Shown here piece after piece: positions 36,721 through 45,309 of a DNA stretch of 64,000 nucleotides (position 1 is its first letter; each line of letters opens with the position of its first letter). Both the position numbers and the translations under genes were made by a program. The stretch covers positions 537,952 to 601,951 of the forward strand of contig NZ_LR134375.1 of assembly GCF_900637515.1 (NCBI RefSeq), written 5' to 3'. The stretch comes from Veillonella dispar (GTDB taxonomy: Bacteria; Bacillota; Negativicutes; Veillonellales; Veillonellaceae). A model generated the notes under the pieces. The model worked only from the letters and a program-made list of their open reading frames with translations, searched no databases and was not told the DNA's origin.

Positions 36721-37707
36721 TTAACGGTCACCGTTGAAGATGGAGTTTTTAACAAGTACATAGTCTACTTTGCGGATTGCTTGTAGAGTAGTACCACCAG
36801 CGTAAGAAATAGCAGATTGCAAATCTTGTTCCATTTCAACTAATGTATCAAAGATAGAACCTTTGGAATCGATGAAGATTTTTTTACCTTCCACGTTTTT
36901 GCGTTCACCTTTTTGGAACTCAGAAGCAGAACCAAAGTATTCTTTTACTGCTTTGCCGTCAACGATTTTTTCTTCCCCTGGAGATTCTTCATGACCAGCG
37001 AATAGGGAACCAATCATAACCATAGTCGCACCAAAGCGGATAGATTTAGCGATGTCGCCATGATCGCGGATACCGCCGTCAGCGATGATAGGTTTAGTAG
37101 CTGCTTTTGCGCACCAGCGAACAGCAGCCAATTGCCAACCACCAGTACCGAAGCCAGTTTTTAATTTAGTGATACACACTTTACCAGGACCGATACCAAC
37201 TTTAGTTGCATCTGCACCAGCATTTTCAAGTTCACGAACTGCTTCTGGTGTACCTACGTTACCAGCGATAACGAAAGTTCCAGGCAAGTTCTTTTTGATG
37301 TATTGAATCATATCGATTACTGCGTTGGAGTGACCATGTGCAATATCGATTGTAATGTATTCAGGTGTTAAGTTTGCTTTTTTGAATTCGTCAACTAAAG
37401 CAAATTCTTCTGGTTTTACACCAATGGAAATAGAAGAATATAAATTAAGGTCGTGCATGCGTTTTACAAAGTCCATACGACGTTCTGGTTGGAAACGATG
37501 CATGATATAGAAATAACCTTCACGAGCTAATTTTTCTGCCAATTCTTCGTCGATAATAGTTTGCATATTTGCAGGAACTACTGGCAAGCGGAATGTGCGA
37601 TTACCTAATTTTACATGTGTATCACATTCGCTACGGCTAGTTACGATACATTTATTAGGAATTAATTGCACGTCTTCATAATCAAAGATGTTCGTTGTAT
37701 TAATCAT
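36721..37707 (-). CDS. guaC: GMP reductase (GuaC type 2)
   Basis: 328 residues of the IMPDH/GMPR fold: the catalytic Cys lies in [17 protein letters not shown], followed by [17 protein letters not shown]. No CBS domains, and the length fits GMP reductase rather than IMPDH. It converts GMP to IMP with NADPH for purine interconversion. The start at 37707 ([13 protein letters not shown]) follows GGAGATATAG; the upstream in-frame ATG at 37779 would overlap the promoter. Promoter and PurBox-like site are described separately. Confidence 0.93.
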   Translation of the reverse strand: MINTTNIFDYEDVQLIPNKCIVTSRSECDTHVKLGNRTFRLPVVPANMQTIIDEELAEKLAREGYFYIMHRFQPERRMDFVKRMHDLNLYSSISIGVKPEEFALVDEFKKANLTPEYITIDIAHGHSNAVIDMIQYIKKNLPGTFVIAGNVGTPEAVRELENAGADATKVGIGPGKVCITKLKTGFGTGGWQLAAVRWCAKAATKPIIADGGIRDHGDIAKSIRFGATMVMIGSLFAGHEESPGEEKIVDGKAVKEYFGSASEFQKGERKNVEGKKIFIDSKGSIFDTLVEMEQDLQSAISYAGGTTLQAIRKVDYVLVKNSIFNGDR

Positions 37708-37750
37708 ATTTTCTATATCTCCTTCGAGTATTACAAATTGAACCTGTACC

Positions 37751-37793
37751 ATTATACAAGAGACGCGTAAAATTTTCAATACGTTCCGAATAT
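37751..37793 (-). promoter_or_regulatory. guaC promoter with PurBox-like site
   Basis: Read on the minus strand: -35 TTGAAA (37779-37774), 17-bp spacer, -10 TATAAT (37756-37751). Immediately upstream (37781-37793) lies ACGTTCCGAATAT, resembling the Firmicute PurR box AWWWCCGAACWWT with one deviation in the core. Confidence 0.6.
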
Positions 37794-37886
37794 TTTGTTT
37801 GGACTCAGAAACGAACTGTAGTACAATACAAGTAGATTATGCAAGTTATATACATTAATATATATGGTAAAAGGAGGTTGATTGAC

Positions 37887-38417
37887 ATGGATCAGTCCAA
37901 AACTCGCATGCTTGCAGAAGCAGGTGTGGCGATTGCAATTGCTCAAGTATTATCCTTTATTACGATTTTTCATATGCCTCAAGGAGGCTCCATTAAGGCT
38001 GCAGCTTTGGTGCCGCTCATGATTTATGCCTATCGTTGGGGTGGTGCACGGGGAATTTTTGCTGGCGTCGTATATGGTATTTTACATTTTATTTTAGGCT
38101 TTAAATCATCTGTACACTATTTAAGTATTATATTGGATTATCTAGTTGCTTATGGTGCCATAGGTGTATGTGGTTACTTCAAAGATTCTATTTCTGGACT
38201 CATTACAGGTTCTATTGTTGGTATTGCATTGCGCTGGATCGCCACTGTTGTGAGCGGTGCCGTTGTGTTCGCTAGCTATGCACCTCAAGGTCAAAATCCA
38301 TGGATTTACTCCATGATTTATAATGCCTCTTATATGGTGCCAGATGGGATTTTAAATATTGTTGTTTTACTATTCATCTACCAAGGTGTTAAACGAGGTT
38401 TAGGACGTCGTGGATAA
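37887..38417 (+). CDS. thiT: Thiamine-specific ECF S component ThiT
   Basis: 176 residues with six hydrophobic segments and ThiT signatures: MPQGGSIKAAALVPLMIYAYRWG, and LGFKSSVHYLSIILDYLVAYG. It is the substrate-binding membrane protein of a group II ECF transporter, sharing the EcfAA'T energising module (not in this window). AAAGGAGGTTGATTGAC precedes ATG at 37887. It overlaps mobAB by 8 bp, so a thiamine transporter is operonic with molybdenum cofactor genes. No TPP riboswitch is seen. Confidence 0.88.
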   Translation: MDQSKTRMLAEAGVAIAIAQVLSFITIFHMPQGGSIKAAALVPLMIYAYRWGGARGIFAGVVYGILHFILGFKSSVHYLSIILDYLVAYGAIGVCGYFKDSISGLITGSIVGIALRWIATVVSGAVVFASYAPQGQNPWIYSMIYNASYMVPDGILNIVVLLFIYQGVKRGLGRRG

Positions 38418-39534
38418 ATTAGGTTTAATTATTTTGGCTGGTGGTTTGAGTTCTCGAATGGGGCAACCTAAGGCATTATTGCCTTGGGTTAATGGTGAAA
38501 GCCTCATATCTCATGCACTTCGTAAGGGATTAGAAGCGGATGTGGATGATATCATCATCTCCATTGGTGATGATGATCAGTTAGGACATGCCATTCAGAC
38601 TCATATCATTGATACGTTATCGAACGATGAGAAGAATAAAGTTTCTATTGTTCGGGATTCTATTGAGCGATGTGGTCCTCTAGGGGGACTTTATAGTGCT
38701 CTAGCTGTTGGAATGAGTCCTGCCTATGCGGTGATGGCTGTAGATATGCCATTTATGCCTATGGATTTATATTATGATTGGTTATATCAAGTGAATCATA
38801 ACAATTGGAATGTCATAGTTCCTACTGGTTCTAGAGGTAAGCCAGAACCTATGGCGGGAATTTATAGACCTCATATTGTATCATTACTTCCATCTATTCT
38901 GGCCGGTAAAGACGTATCGTTGCAGCATGCCCTTGATACGATTGGTCATGTTGAATCTATTGATGCCAGTGATTATGATTGGGAGCTAAGTAATGTAAAT
39001 CATTATGATGATTATCAATGGGCTCGTGCATTAGCAGAAAATGAGTTTCGTCGAGTTCCAGTTATAAGTGTAGTAGCATCAAAACGTAAAACAGGTAAGA
39101 CTACGGTAGTAACCCGTCTTGTAGCTGAGTTACAACGAGCTGGGTTTTCTGTAGGTGTTGTAAAGAGTGATAAACACGGCTTTCAAATGGACCATGAAGG
39201 GACCGATACAGACCTTTCTTATAAAGCTGGCGCTGATGCGGTGGCTATTGCAGGCCCTAATGAAACAGCGATTCGTATACGCACTAAAGAACAATCAAAT
39301 CTGTATGAAATATCACAGTTTATGCCTGTGGATATAGTTATACTAGAAACAAGGTCCCAAGGCATTGCCCCTATTATAGAGGTTACGCAAGAAGGACATA
39401 CAGAAGAGCTTATCTCAGATTCTATTGATCGAGTAGCTATAATCGAAATTAGCAAGTTAGACCAAGACGTACCTGGATTAGTACGTCACATACAGGAAAT
39501 GATGAGGTGTTTAAATGGCCGTCGTTACTGTTGA
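38410..39534 (+). CDS. Bifunctional MobA-MobB fusion (molybdopterin guanine dinucleotide synthesis)
   Basis: 374 residues, GTG start. Residues 1-190 are MobA-like: the nucleotide loop LAGGLSSRMGQPKALLPW and VDMPFMP. Residues about 212-374 are MobB-like with the P-loop ASKRKTGKTTVVTRL and GVVKSDKHGFQMDHEGTD. MobA attaches GMP to Mo-molybdopterin; MobB is a GTP-binding adaptor. The fusion puts both in one polypeptide. Start overlaps thiT; end overlaps moeA by 20 bp, strong coupling. Confidence 0.92.
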   Translation: MDKLGLIILAGGLSSRMGQPKALLPWVNGESLISHALRKGLEADVDDIIISIGDDDQLGHAIQTHIIDTLSNDEKNKVSIVRDSIERCGPLGGLYSALAVGMSPAYAVMAVDMPFMPMDLYYDWLYQVNHNNWNVIVPTGSRGKPEPMAGIYRPHIVSLLPSILAGKDVSLQHALDTIGHVESIDASDYDWELSNVNHYDDYQWARALAENEFRRVPVISVVASKRKTGKTTVVTRLVAELQRAGFSVGVVKSDKHGFQMDHEGTDTDLSYKAGADAVAIAGPNETAIRIRTKEQSNLYEISQFMPVDIVILETRSQGIAPIIEVTQEGHTEELISDSIDRVAIIEISKLDQDVPGLVRHIQEMMRCLNGRRYC

Positions 39535-40750
39535 GGAGGCCCTTCAATTATGGGAGAAGGCCTTAGATACGCAAGTTTATAAAGTAGAAATGATTGATGT
39601 TAAGTCTGCTAAGGGATATGTGTTGGCAGAGGATATCGTTGCGCCCACAGATGTACCGGCCTTTTCGAAATCAGCGATGGATGGGTATGCCATTGCCTTT
39701 TCCTCGGATTGTAATGAGTATATTGTTGACGGTGTTATAGGCGCCGGCGTTGTATGGGAACAACCTGTTGCACTAGGTCATGCAGTACGTATTATGACGG
39801 GCGCACCTATACCGGATACATGTGATACTGTTATCATGCAAGAACAGGTAGTTGGCTCCGGAGAACCAGGTATAACAATTACAATTCAAGGTAAATACAA
39901 ATGTGGCGATCATATCATCCCTCAAGGTGAGGAATGTAGTGCTGGCACTATTGTGATTCCTCGTGGAACAGAGGTAACCTCTACGGTACAAACTGTTTTG
40001 ACTGGTCTGGGGTTGACTGAGATTGCTGTCAATGCAATGCCTCGCGTGCTAGTCCTTACCTCTGGCCATGAGGTGATTGAACCTGGTGAAAGCTTAACAG
40101 CTGGTAAAATTTATAACTCTAATAGAGCTATGATTTGTGGACTCTTGGAGGATTTAGGCTTTCATAAGATTACGCACTATCATGTCAGTGATGCTCCAGA
40201 GGAATTAGACTCTGAAATTAACCATGTGTTACAGCTCAGTGAAGATGCTGATATTATCATTAGCTCTGGCGGCGTATCCGTAGGGCTATTTGATACAATG
40301 CCTCTTATTTATGAAAAACTAGGCGCTAAATCCATTTATGAGCGCATTCAAATGCGTCCAGGTGCTGCATCCTATGGTGCAGTGACGCCGAAAGGTCAAA
40401 TCATCTTTGGTCTATCTGGTAATCCAGGGGCTGCATTCAATGGATGGCATCTAATCGTAGCGCCAACATTGAAACGATATAAAGGCTTAAAAAACTGGAC
40501 CACACCAGTAGTAGCCTGCGTAATGGATTCAGAAATCTTTAAGCGTAATGCTTTTGATCGGTATGTACAAGGTAAAGTAATCTTTGGCGGTGGGGCACCA
40601 CGTTTTGTGGCGAATCGGCACTTTAACAGTAGTAGTATGCTAGGTTTATATACTGTGAACGCCCTCGCATGTATTCCTCGTGGGGTACATGAAGTACATC
40701 CGGGCGATACCTTTGATGTGTATCTATTAGGATTACTACCTGCAGTTTAA
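39515..40750 (+). CDS. moeA: Molybdopterin molybdotransferase MoeA
   Basis: 411 residues with MoeA signatures: SAMDGYAI, TGAPIPDTCDTVIMQE, SSGGVSVGLFDTM and LSGNPGAAFNG, followed by the C-terminal beta-domain. MoeA inserts molybdate into adenylylated molybdopterin. It overlaps mobAB by 20 bp and needs MogA or MoaB to provide the adenylylated intermediate, not found in the window. A terminator lies at 40838. The start (MAVVTVEEALQLW) fits the family. Confidence 0.95.
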   Translation: MAVVTVEEALQLWEKALDTQVYKVEMIDVKSAKGYVLAEDIVAPTDVPAFSKSAMDGYAIAFSSDCNEYIVDGVIGAGVVWEQPVALGHAVRIMTGAPIPDTCDTVIMQEQVVGSGEPGITITIQGKYKCGDHIIPQGEECSAGTIVIPRGTEVTSTVQTVLTGLGLTEIAVNAMPRVLVLTSGHEVIEPGESLTAGKIYNSNRAMICGLLEDLGFHKITHYHVSDAPEELDSEINHVLQLSEDADIIISSGGVSVGLFDTMPLIYEKLGAKSIYERIQMRPGAASYGAVTPKGQIIFGLSGNPGAAFNGWHLIVAPTLKRYKGLKNWTTPVVACVMDSEIFKRNAFDRYVQGKVIFGGGAPRFVANRHFNSSSMLGLYTVNALACIPRGVHEVHPGDTFDVYLLGLLPAV

Positions 40751-41058
40751 AATATATGGACTTACAAGTTTTATATATGTAGCATTTAAAAATTAAGCAT
40801 ATTAAATATTTGTAAGATTAATAGATATAAATAACAAGACGAGGTCTCTGTGGAGGCCTCGTCTATTTGTTTATATAAGTATATAAAATTACTTCAATTC
40901 TGTTGCTGTAGACACTGAAATTAAATCTCAATTAACTTATAATAAAGTCAACAAAAGGATAATCCTTTTAGTTACATCAATTGAGTTTTGACAAAATTTA
41001 TTTCAATCTACTTTTTAATTACTTTTACCATTATATAGTTATATAAGGAGTGATTTCT
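40751..41058. other. 308-bp gap between moeA and the cupin gene
   Basis: It holds the moeA terminator (40838-40868), a palindrome AAAAGGATAATCCTTTT at about 40954-40970, a CTCAATT/AATTGAG inverted pair around it, and a TTGACA hexamer at about 40987. No gene is seen. Confidence 0.5.
40838..40868 (+). terminator. Terminator of the thiT-mobAB-moeA operon
   Basis: AGACGAGG.CTC pairs with GAGGCCTCGTCT; ATTTGTTT follows. Confidence 0.78.
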
Positions 41059-41394
41059 ATGAGTAAGACTTTCACAAAAAATATCCCAGTCAACGAAATT
41101 TTACATCTAGGCGATCGTTTAGAGTATAAAGAGGGGCAAGTGATTAGTATTACGATAGCCCAAAATGAACGACTCAGTATTACCTTGTTTGCATTACCAA
41201 AGGGCGAAGAAATCTCTACTCATGTAACTGTAGGTGACGCGATTGTACAAATCCTTGATGGTGAGGCACACATCGTCGTTGGTGATGTGGAACATACTGT
41301 GAAAGCTGGTGAAACCTTGATTATGCCTTCTGAAGTGCCTCATAGCCTCGATGCCCGAGAAAACTTCAAGATGCTGTTGACCGTAGTTAAATAA
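41059..41394 (+). CDS. Cupin-domain protein
   Basis: 111 residues. A single conserved beta-barrel: cupin motif 1 is loosely kept in EEISTHVTVGDAIVQILDGEAHI, and motif 2 in LIMPSEVPHSLDA. The first motif has only one His, so the metal centre may be incomplete. Function unknown; small cupins often act as sensors or sugar-binding modules. AAGGAG lies 8 nt before ATG 41059. Its 3' end is duplicated near 43178, just ahead of a second set of AraC-linked sequence. It may cooperate with the AraC regulator immediately downstream (inference). Confidence 0.85.
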   Translation: MSKTFTKNIPVNEILHLGDRLEYKEGQVISITIAQNERLSITLFALPKGEEISTHVTVGDAIVQILDGEAHIVVGDVEHTVKAGETLIMPSEVPHSLDARENFKMLLTVVK

Positions 41395-41407
41395 ATATAT
41401 CATAATG

Positions 41408-41440
41408 AATGCATCCCTTGGATTATAAGGGGTGCATTTT
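41408..41440 (+). terminator. Terminator between cupin and araC-1 (copy 1 of a duplicated element)
   Basis: AATGCATCCCTT pairs with AAGGGGTGCATT; TT follows. A near-identical copy lies at 43224-43259. Confidence 0.75.
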
Positions 41441-41464
41441 GGCATATGGAGTGATTGGATATCT

Positions 41465-42487
41465 ATGGATTATTTCGACTATTCATATAAACATAATTAC
41501 ATAGAGTTTAGCAGTAACATATATAGAGTTGGCACATATCATTACAACTGGCATAGTGAGACGGAGATTCTTATTTTATTAAAAGGCCAAATGGAAATGA
41601 GTTGTAATGGTGAGGCATTTACGATGGAACCACTTGATGTGGTCATTATCTCTCCTCAAGTGGGACATGCCACATTAGCTTTGGAAGAGGATGTCATTGC
41701 CTTTGTCATTCATGTAGGAAATGAATTTTACCAACAGTATGATCCAGATTTTGGTGCCTATCAATTTGTATTGCGTTCAGATAATAGTACTCGTCATAAT
41801 CAATTCTTTACAACCTTACGGCATCATGCAGCTATGACGATGTTGTTGATGGCTAAAGATGAAAGCCCGGTACATCGAATGTGGATAGAGCATCATTACT
41901 TAGCATTGGCTGGGGATGTATTTAGAGAGTTTGATCCCATTAAAAAGATTCATGAAAATGCTAGACCTGGTGATATGAAACCAGCAACGTTCGATAAAAT
42001 GATTGCCTATATTGATGAGCATTATGAGCAGAAAATAGAGTTGGAAGATATTGCAAAAATTGGGGGCTATAATGTTGCCTATACATCACAGTTTTTTAAA
42101 CGACAAATGGGGATTTCATTTGTTGAGTATGTATTACGGCTGAGAATCCGTGATGCTACTGTGCGATTAGCTAGTACGGATGACGCTGTTGCAAGAATTG
42201 CAAGCGATTGTGGCTTTGCCGATGTGAAGGCTTTTAATGTGGCTTTTAAAAAGCATTTTAATATGACACCCACAGAATATCGTAAGCACGTAAAAGGGAT
42301 TGGCCGTAAAACTGTCTTACAAGATTGGAAAGAAATAATTTCTGCAGACAACCAAGATGTACTTGATGTGTTGCATTCATTCTTGTCCTATGAAGATGAT
42401 TCACGAGCTAAGAGCGAATTGGAATTTATGAGCAAAAAATTGGAAGCTTTAAAAGAAAAGTTAGCTGATGTAGTAAAGGATTTATAA
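41465..42487 (+). CDS. AraC-family transcriptional regulator (paralogue 1)
   Basis: 340 residues. The N-terminal cupin-like sensing domain includes TYHYNWHSETEILILLKGQMEMSC and QVGHATLAL; two helix-turn-helix motifs follow (IELEDIAKIGGYNVAYTSQFFKRQMG and VARIASDCGFADVKAFNVAFKKHF), then a long Lys/Glu-rich helical tail. It closely resembles the protein at 43974 over its whole length. The start at 41465 matches the paralogue's N terminus; only a distant GGAG is visible upstream. It probably controls the nearby SemiSWEET and ttdAB genes (inference). Confidence 0.9.
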   Translation: MDYFDYSYKHNYIEFSSNIYRVGTYHYNWHSETEILILLKGQMEMSCNGEAFTMEPLDVVIISPQVGHATLALEEDVIAFVIHVGNEFYQQYDPDFGAYQFVLRSDNSTRHNQFFTTLRHHAAMTMLLMAKDESPVHRMWIEHHYLALAGDVFREFDPIKKIHENARPGDMKPATFDKMIAYIDEHYEQKIELEDIAKIGGYNVAYTSQFFKRQMGISFVEYVLRLRIRDATVRLASTDDAVARIASDCGFADVKAFNVAFKKHFNMTPTEYRKHVKGIGRKTVLQDWKEIISADNQDVLDVLHSFLSYEDDSRAKSELEFMSKKLEALKEKLADVVKDL

Positions 42488-42644
42488 AGGTATTTTGTTA
42501 TATCTCTATGGTAACTAGATTATTATAGTAACTAATTCTTTGGATAAACGTTTTGTGGCAAATTATTTTTGCTGAATTTATGACATATATAGAAAGATTA
42601 GAATTGGGTAAATTTCTATATTAAGAAAATCTATAAAGTTATAA

Positions 42645-42677
42645 AAAGAGCACTACTATTGATAAGTAGTGCTTTTT
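42645..42677 (+). terminator. Terminator of araC-1 (copy 1)
   Basis: AGCACTACT pairs with AGTAGTGCT; TTTTTT follows. The same stem recurs after araC-2 at 45131. Confidence 0.82.
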
Positions 42678-42783
42678 TATATGTGCTTTATGGGCGAATT
42701 TATATATCAATAGACTCTAAAAATGCAATAAATCGAGAGAAATCTATATTTTTCTGTGGATTTTACTATAAAAACTACCTTTT

Positions 42784-42819
42784 AATTTGGATAGTTATAT
42801 TCTCCAAACTGAGTAGAAT
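42784..42819 (+). promoter_or_regulatory. Promoter of the SemiSWEET gene, shared motif copy 1
   Basis: GGATAGTTATAT (42789-42800), then 10 nt, then GAGTAGAAT with -10 TAGAAT (42814-42819). The same arrangement is upstream of ttdA at 45275-45309. Confidence 0.6.
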
Positions 42820-42869
42820 ATACTTCATCAGGAGTAAAAAAATTAGTAAGTTATAATTTTGGAGGATAT

Positions 42870-43136
42870 ATGAATCAAGTAAAATTTATGGAAAACGTAG
42901 GTAAAGTTGCAACTGTTACTGCTGTAGCTATGTATGTATCTTACTTCCCACAAATCATGCATAACCTAGCTTATCCAGGCACTGGCGATTGGATCCAACC
43001 ACTTGTAGCTGCGATCAACTGTACATTATGGGTAGCGTATGGTTTGTTTAAAGAACATAGAGATATTCCAGTAGCATTAGCCAATGCACCTGGCATCTTC
43101 TTTGGCTTGGCAGCAGCTATTACAGCGGTTATGTAA
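42870..43136 (+). CDS. SemiSWEET-type small transporter
   Basis: 88 residues, three membrane helices. The PQ-loop motif VSYFPQIMHNL lies in helix 1, NCTLWVAYGLFKEHRD in helix 2, and PVALANAPGIFFG in helix 3, matching bacterial SemiSWEETs that act as dimers and move sugars by facilitated diffusion. Sugar specificity is not readable. TTTTGGAGGATAT precedes ATG. Its promoter shares a motif with ttdA, so a role with tartrate or related sugar acids is a testable idea. Confidence 0.86.
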   Translation: MNQVKFMENVGKVATVTAVAMYVSYFPQIMHNLAYPGTGDWIQPLVAAINCTLWVAYGLFKEHRDIPVALANAPGIFFGLAAAITAVM

Positions 43137-43175
43137 TTTAAAGAGTAGAAACATAAAACTATAATTTATTGACAT

Positions 43176-43223
43176 GTAAAACAAGATTACTGTTGACCGT
43201 TGTTAATTATATATATCATAATG
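43176..43223 (+). pseudogene. Duplicated remnant of the cupin gene 3' end
   Basis: AAAACAAGATTACTGTTGACC and following bases align with the last codons of the cupin gene (41369-41394) and its downstream spacer, but without an open gene. It marks the left edge of the second copy of a duplicated segment. Confidence 0.6.
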
Positions 43224-43259
43224 AATGCATCTCTTAGATTTATAAGAGGTGCATTTTTT
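43224..43259 (+). terminator. Terminator-like hairpin (copy 2)
   Basis: AATGCATCTCTT pairs with AAGAGGTGCATT; TTTTTT follows. Compensatory changes versus copy 1 (CCCTT/AAGGG to CTCTT/AAGAG) preserve the stem. Confidence 0.75.
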
Positions 43260-43280
43260 ATGTGAATAAGAGAGGTTTTT

Positions 43281-43922
43281 GTGGTTAATAGTACTGACTC
43301 TATTAGTGTATATAGACAAATTTTTAATGCCGTTGTGCGTCCTAACTTATGGTTGCCATACTTTCAGGCTAGAGGAACTTTAAGTGGTTCTATAAAAGGT
43401 ATTATATTTTATATAGTATTAATGCTATTTATCATGACTTTGGGGAGCGTAAGCGTCAATTTATTAAAACCTGAAGCTACAACAACATTAGCCGAACTTT
43501 TAATTAATCCTACTCTTGCAAGGAATATAGTAGGTTCATTTTTAACTTTTATTGTTATGTCTGTTGTCTTTGTGCCTGTCTTTTTATTGATAGCAAGAGG
43601 GGCCGACGCAACATTAACATTAAATCGAGTTTTTATGGTATATTTATATGCTTATTCTGAAATATTTTTAGTTAAGAGTATAGAGTTATTTATTTTTTCA
43701 CTTATGTCTGTTTTTGTACTGACAAATATTGTTAATATGGTTTTTGCAGGCGCGGTAATTTTTGGGACAACCTTAACCTGTGGACTTTTACAGATAGTGC
43801 TGTTTTTTAAAACGTTTAAAATAGCTCTTGATATTCCGTATTTGACAATAGCAGTAGCTGGTGGAATCGGCGGAGGTATTTCTATACTTACCTTATCTCT
43901 GTTAGAGAAAATTGGCTTATAA
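43281..43922 (+). CDS. Hypothetical multi-pass membrane protein (Yip1-like topology)
   Basis: 213 residues, GTG start behind AGAGAGG. An N-terminal cytosolic segment (residues 1-38, with VVRPNLWLPYFQARG) is followed by about five membrane helices. The overall layout recalls Yip1-domain proteins, but I see no decisive motif. It sits between a duplicated terminator and the second AraC gene, so it appears inserted in, or added to, the second copy of the duplicated segment. No ortholog of it precedes araC-1. Confidence 0.65.
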   Translation: MVNSTDSISVYRQIFNAVVRPNLWLPYFQARGTLSGSIKGIIFYIVLMLFIMTLGSVSVNLLKPEATTTLAELLINPTLARNIVGSFLTFIVMSVVFVPVFLLIARGADATLTLNRVFMVYLYAYSEIFLVKSIELFIFSLMSVFVLTNIVNMVFAGAVIFGTTLTCGLLQIVLFFKTFKIALDIPYLTIAVAGGIGGGISILTLSLLEKIGL

Positions 43923-43973
43923 AACTTGGTGTTTAATAATTATTGTTAAATTTTTAGGGAGCATATAGCTAAT

Positions 43974-45002
43974 ATGGATTACTTTCACTACACCTATAAA
44001 CACAATCACATAGATTTCAATAGTGATATATATAAGGTTAGTACCTATCACTATAACTGGCACAGTGGCGTAGAAATCCTAATCTTACTAAAGGGCAGAA
44101 TCGACATGAGTTGTAATAGTGAGGTTTTTACAATGGAACCTCTTGATACGATTATTATTTCTCCTCAAGTTGGTCATGCTACATTGGCCTTAGAGGAGGA
44201 TACAACGGCTCTCGTTATTCATGTAAGTAAGGAGTTTTTCCAATATTTTGATCCTAACTTCGGCATGTACCAATTTGTATTGCGTTCAGATAAAACTAAT
44301 CGGGATAATAAATTCTTTACGTCCTTACGTCATCGTGCCGCACAAATGATGTTATTAATGGTAAATGGTGAAGGTACTGATCGTCAATTATGCTTGGAGA
44401 GTCACTTTTTAGCTATGACGAGTGATATATATCGTGAAATTGATGCGGTTAAGACTATCCCTGTACATACAAAGCCTGCTGATATGACTGTAGCTACCTT
44501 TGATAAAATGATTACCTATATTGATGAAAACTATAAGCAGAAGATCGAGTTAGAAGATATTGCTAAAATAGGCGGTTATAATGTGAACTATACATCTCAG
44601 TTCTTTAAACGCCAATTAGGAGTTTCCTTTTTAGAGTATTTGTTACGGTTGAGATTACGAGAGGCTACAGTTCGTTTAGCTAACTCTGAGGATGGGGTAG
44701 CTCATATTGCAAGTAGCTGTGGTTTCGCAGATATTAAAGCCTTTAATGTAGCTTTCAAGAAACATTTCCATACAACACCATCTGAATATAGAAAGCAAGC
44801 AAAAGAGATGGGGCGTAAGACAAAGCTACATGATTGGAAGGAAATTATCTCTACTCAGGAAAAGGATATTATAGATATATTGCAAACCTATTTACCATAT
44901 CAAGATGCCTCTATCAATAAGGATAGATTGGAAGAGGCTAATCAAAAGTTACAGGATGTTAGAGAAGAACTTGAGATGGTTGTAAAAAAATTACAATCAT
45001 AA
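43974..45002 (+). CDS. AraC-family transcriptional regulator (paralogue 2)
   Basis: 342 residues with the same domains as the protein at 41465: the cupin-like sensor (TYHYNWHSGVEILILLKGRIDMSC), two HTH motifs (IELEDIAKIGGYNVNYTSQFFKRQLG; VAHIASSCGFADIKAFNVAFKKHF) and a helical tail with ELEMVVKKLQS. Clear amino-acid divergence shows an old duplication. The closest upstream ribosome binding site is AGGGAGCATATAGCTAAT. It lies just before the ttdAB genes and is the most likely local activator. Confidence 0.9.
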   Translation: MDYFHYTYKHNHIDFNSDIYKVSTYHYNWHSGVEILILLKGRIDMSCNSEVFTMEPLDTIIISPQVGHATLALEEDTTALVIHVSKEFFQYFDPNFGMYQFVLRSDKTNRDNKFFTSLRHRAAQMMLLMVNGEGTDRQLCLESHFLAMTSDIYREIDAVKTIPVHTKPADMTVATFDKMITYIDENYKQKIELEDIAKIGGYNVNYTSQFFKRQLGVSFLEYLLRLRLREATVRLANSEDGVAHIASSCGFADIKAFNVAFKKHFHTTPSEYRKQAKEMGRKTKLHDWKEIISTQEKDIIDILQTYLPYQDASINKDRLEEANQKLQDVREELEMVVKKLQS

Positions 45003-45085
45003 TTTTCATTGTTATAATTCCTTGTAATTGCTTATAATTTTATGATTTTGAAAATTAAAATTAGGGGGATATACAATCATTAGGT

Positions 45086-45236
45086 ATAGGTGATTTTGTA
45101 TATTTGATAAGCATATAAAAATAAATGATGAAAGAGCACTACCTTTTGATAAGTAGTGCTCTTTTTGATATTTCTGAATAGGTGTAATTGTATATTTTAC
45201 ATAGGTAAAAATATAATCATATAGGTGATTTTGTAT
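45086..45236 (+). repeat. 16-bp direct repeat flanking the araC-2 terminator
   Basis: ATAGGTGATTTTGTAT occurs exactly at 45086-45101 and 45221-45236; AATCAT precedes both within a few bases, so the similarity is slightly longer. Confidence 0.75.
45131..45166 (+). terminator. Terminator of araC-2 (copy 2)
   Basis: AAAGAGCACTAC pairs with GTAGTGCTCTTT (with one loop-side mismatch); TTTTT follows. Same stem as at 42645. Confidence 0.82.
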
Positions 45237-45274
45237 GAAATTAGCGTGCTTTCACAAGCAAAAATCAACTTATA

Positions 45275-45309
45275 AATTGGATAGTTATATCCTGTAAAAA
45301 GAGTACAAT
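45275..45309 (+). promoter_or_regulatory. Promoter of ttdAB, shared motif copy 2
   Basis: GGATAGTTATAT (45279-45290), then 10 nt, then GAGTACAAT with -10 TACAAT (45304-45309). The -35 position falls in ATAGTT, poor for sigma-A alone, typical for an activator-dependent promoter. Confidence 0.62.

Larger units (their letters stand above)
42488..42869. other. 382-bp gap between araC-1 and the SemiSWEET gene
   Basis: It contains the araC-1 terminator (42645-42677) and the promoter motif at 42784-42819. A 65-codon frame at 42659 starts inside the terminator and lacks a credible ribosome binding site. Confidence 0.55.

Noticed and set aside
37800..37886. TPP riboswitch upstream of thiT
   Set aside because: The spacer is too short and lacks the CTGAGA and related conserved elements.
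42659..42856. 65-codon open frame between araC-1 and the SemiSWEET gene
   Set aside because: It begins within the terminator hairpin of araC-1, has no Shine-Dalgarno, and overlaps the promoter motif of the next gene.
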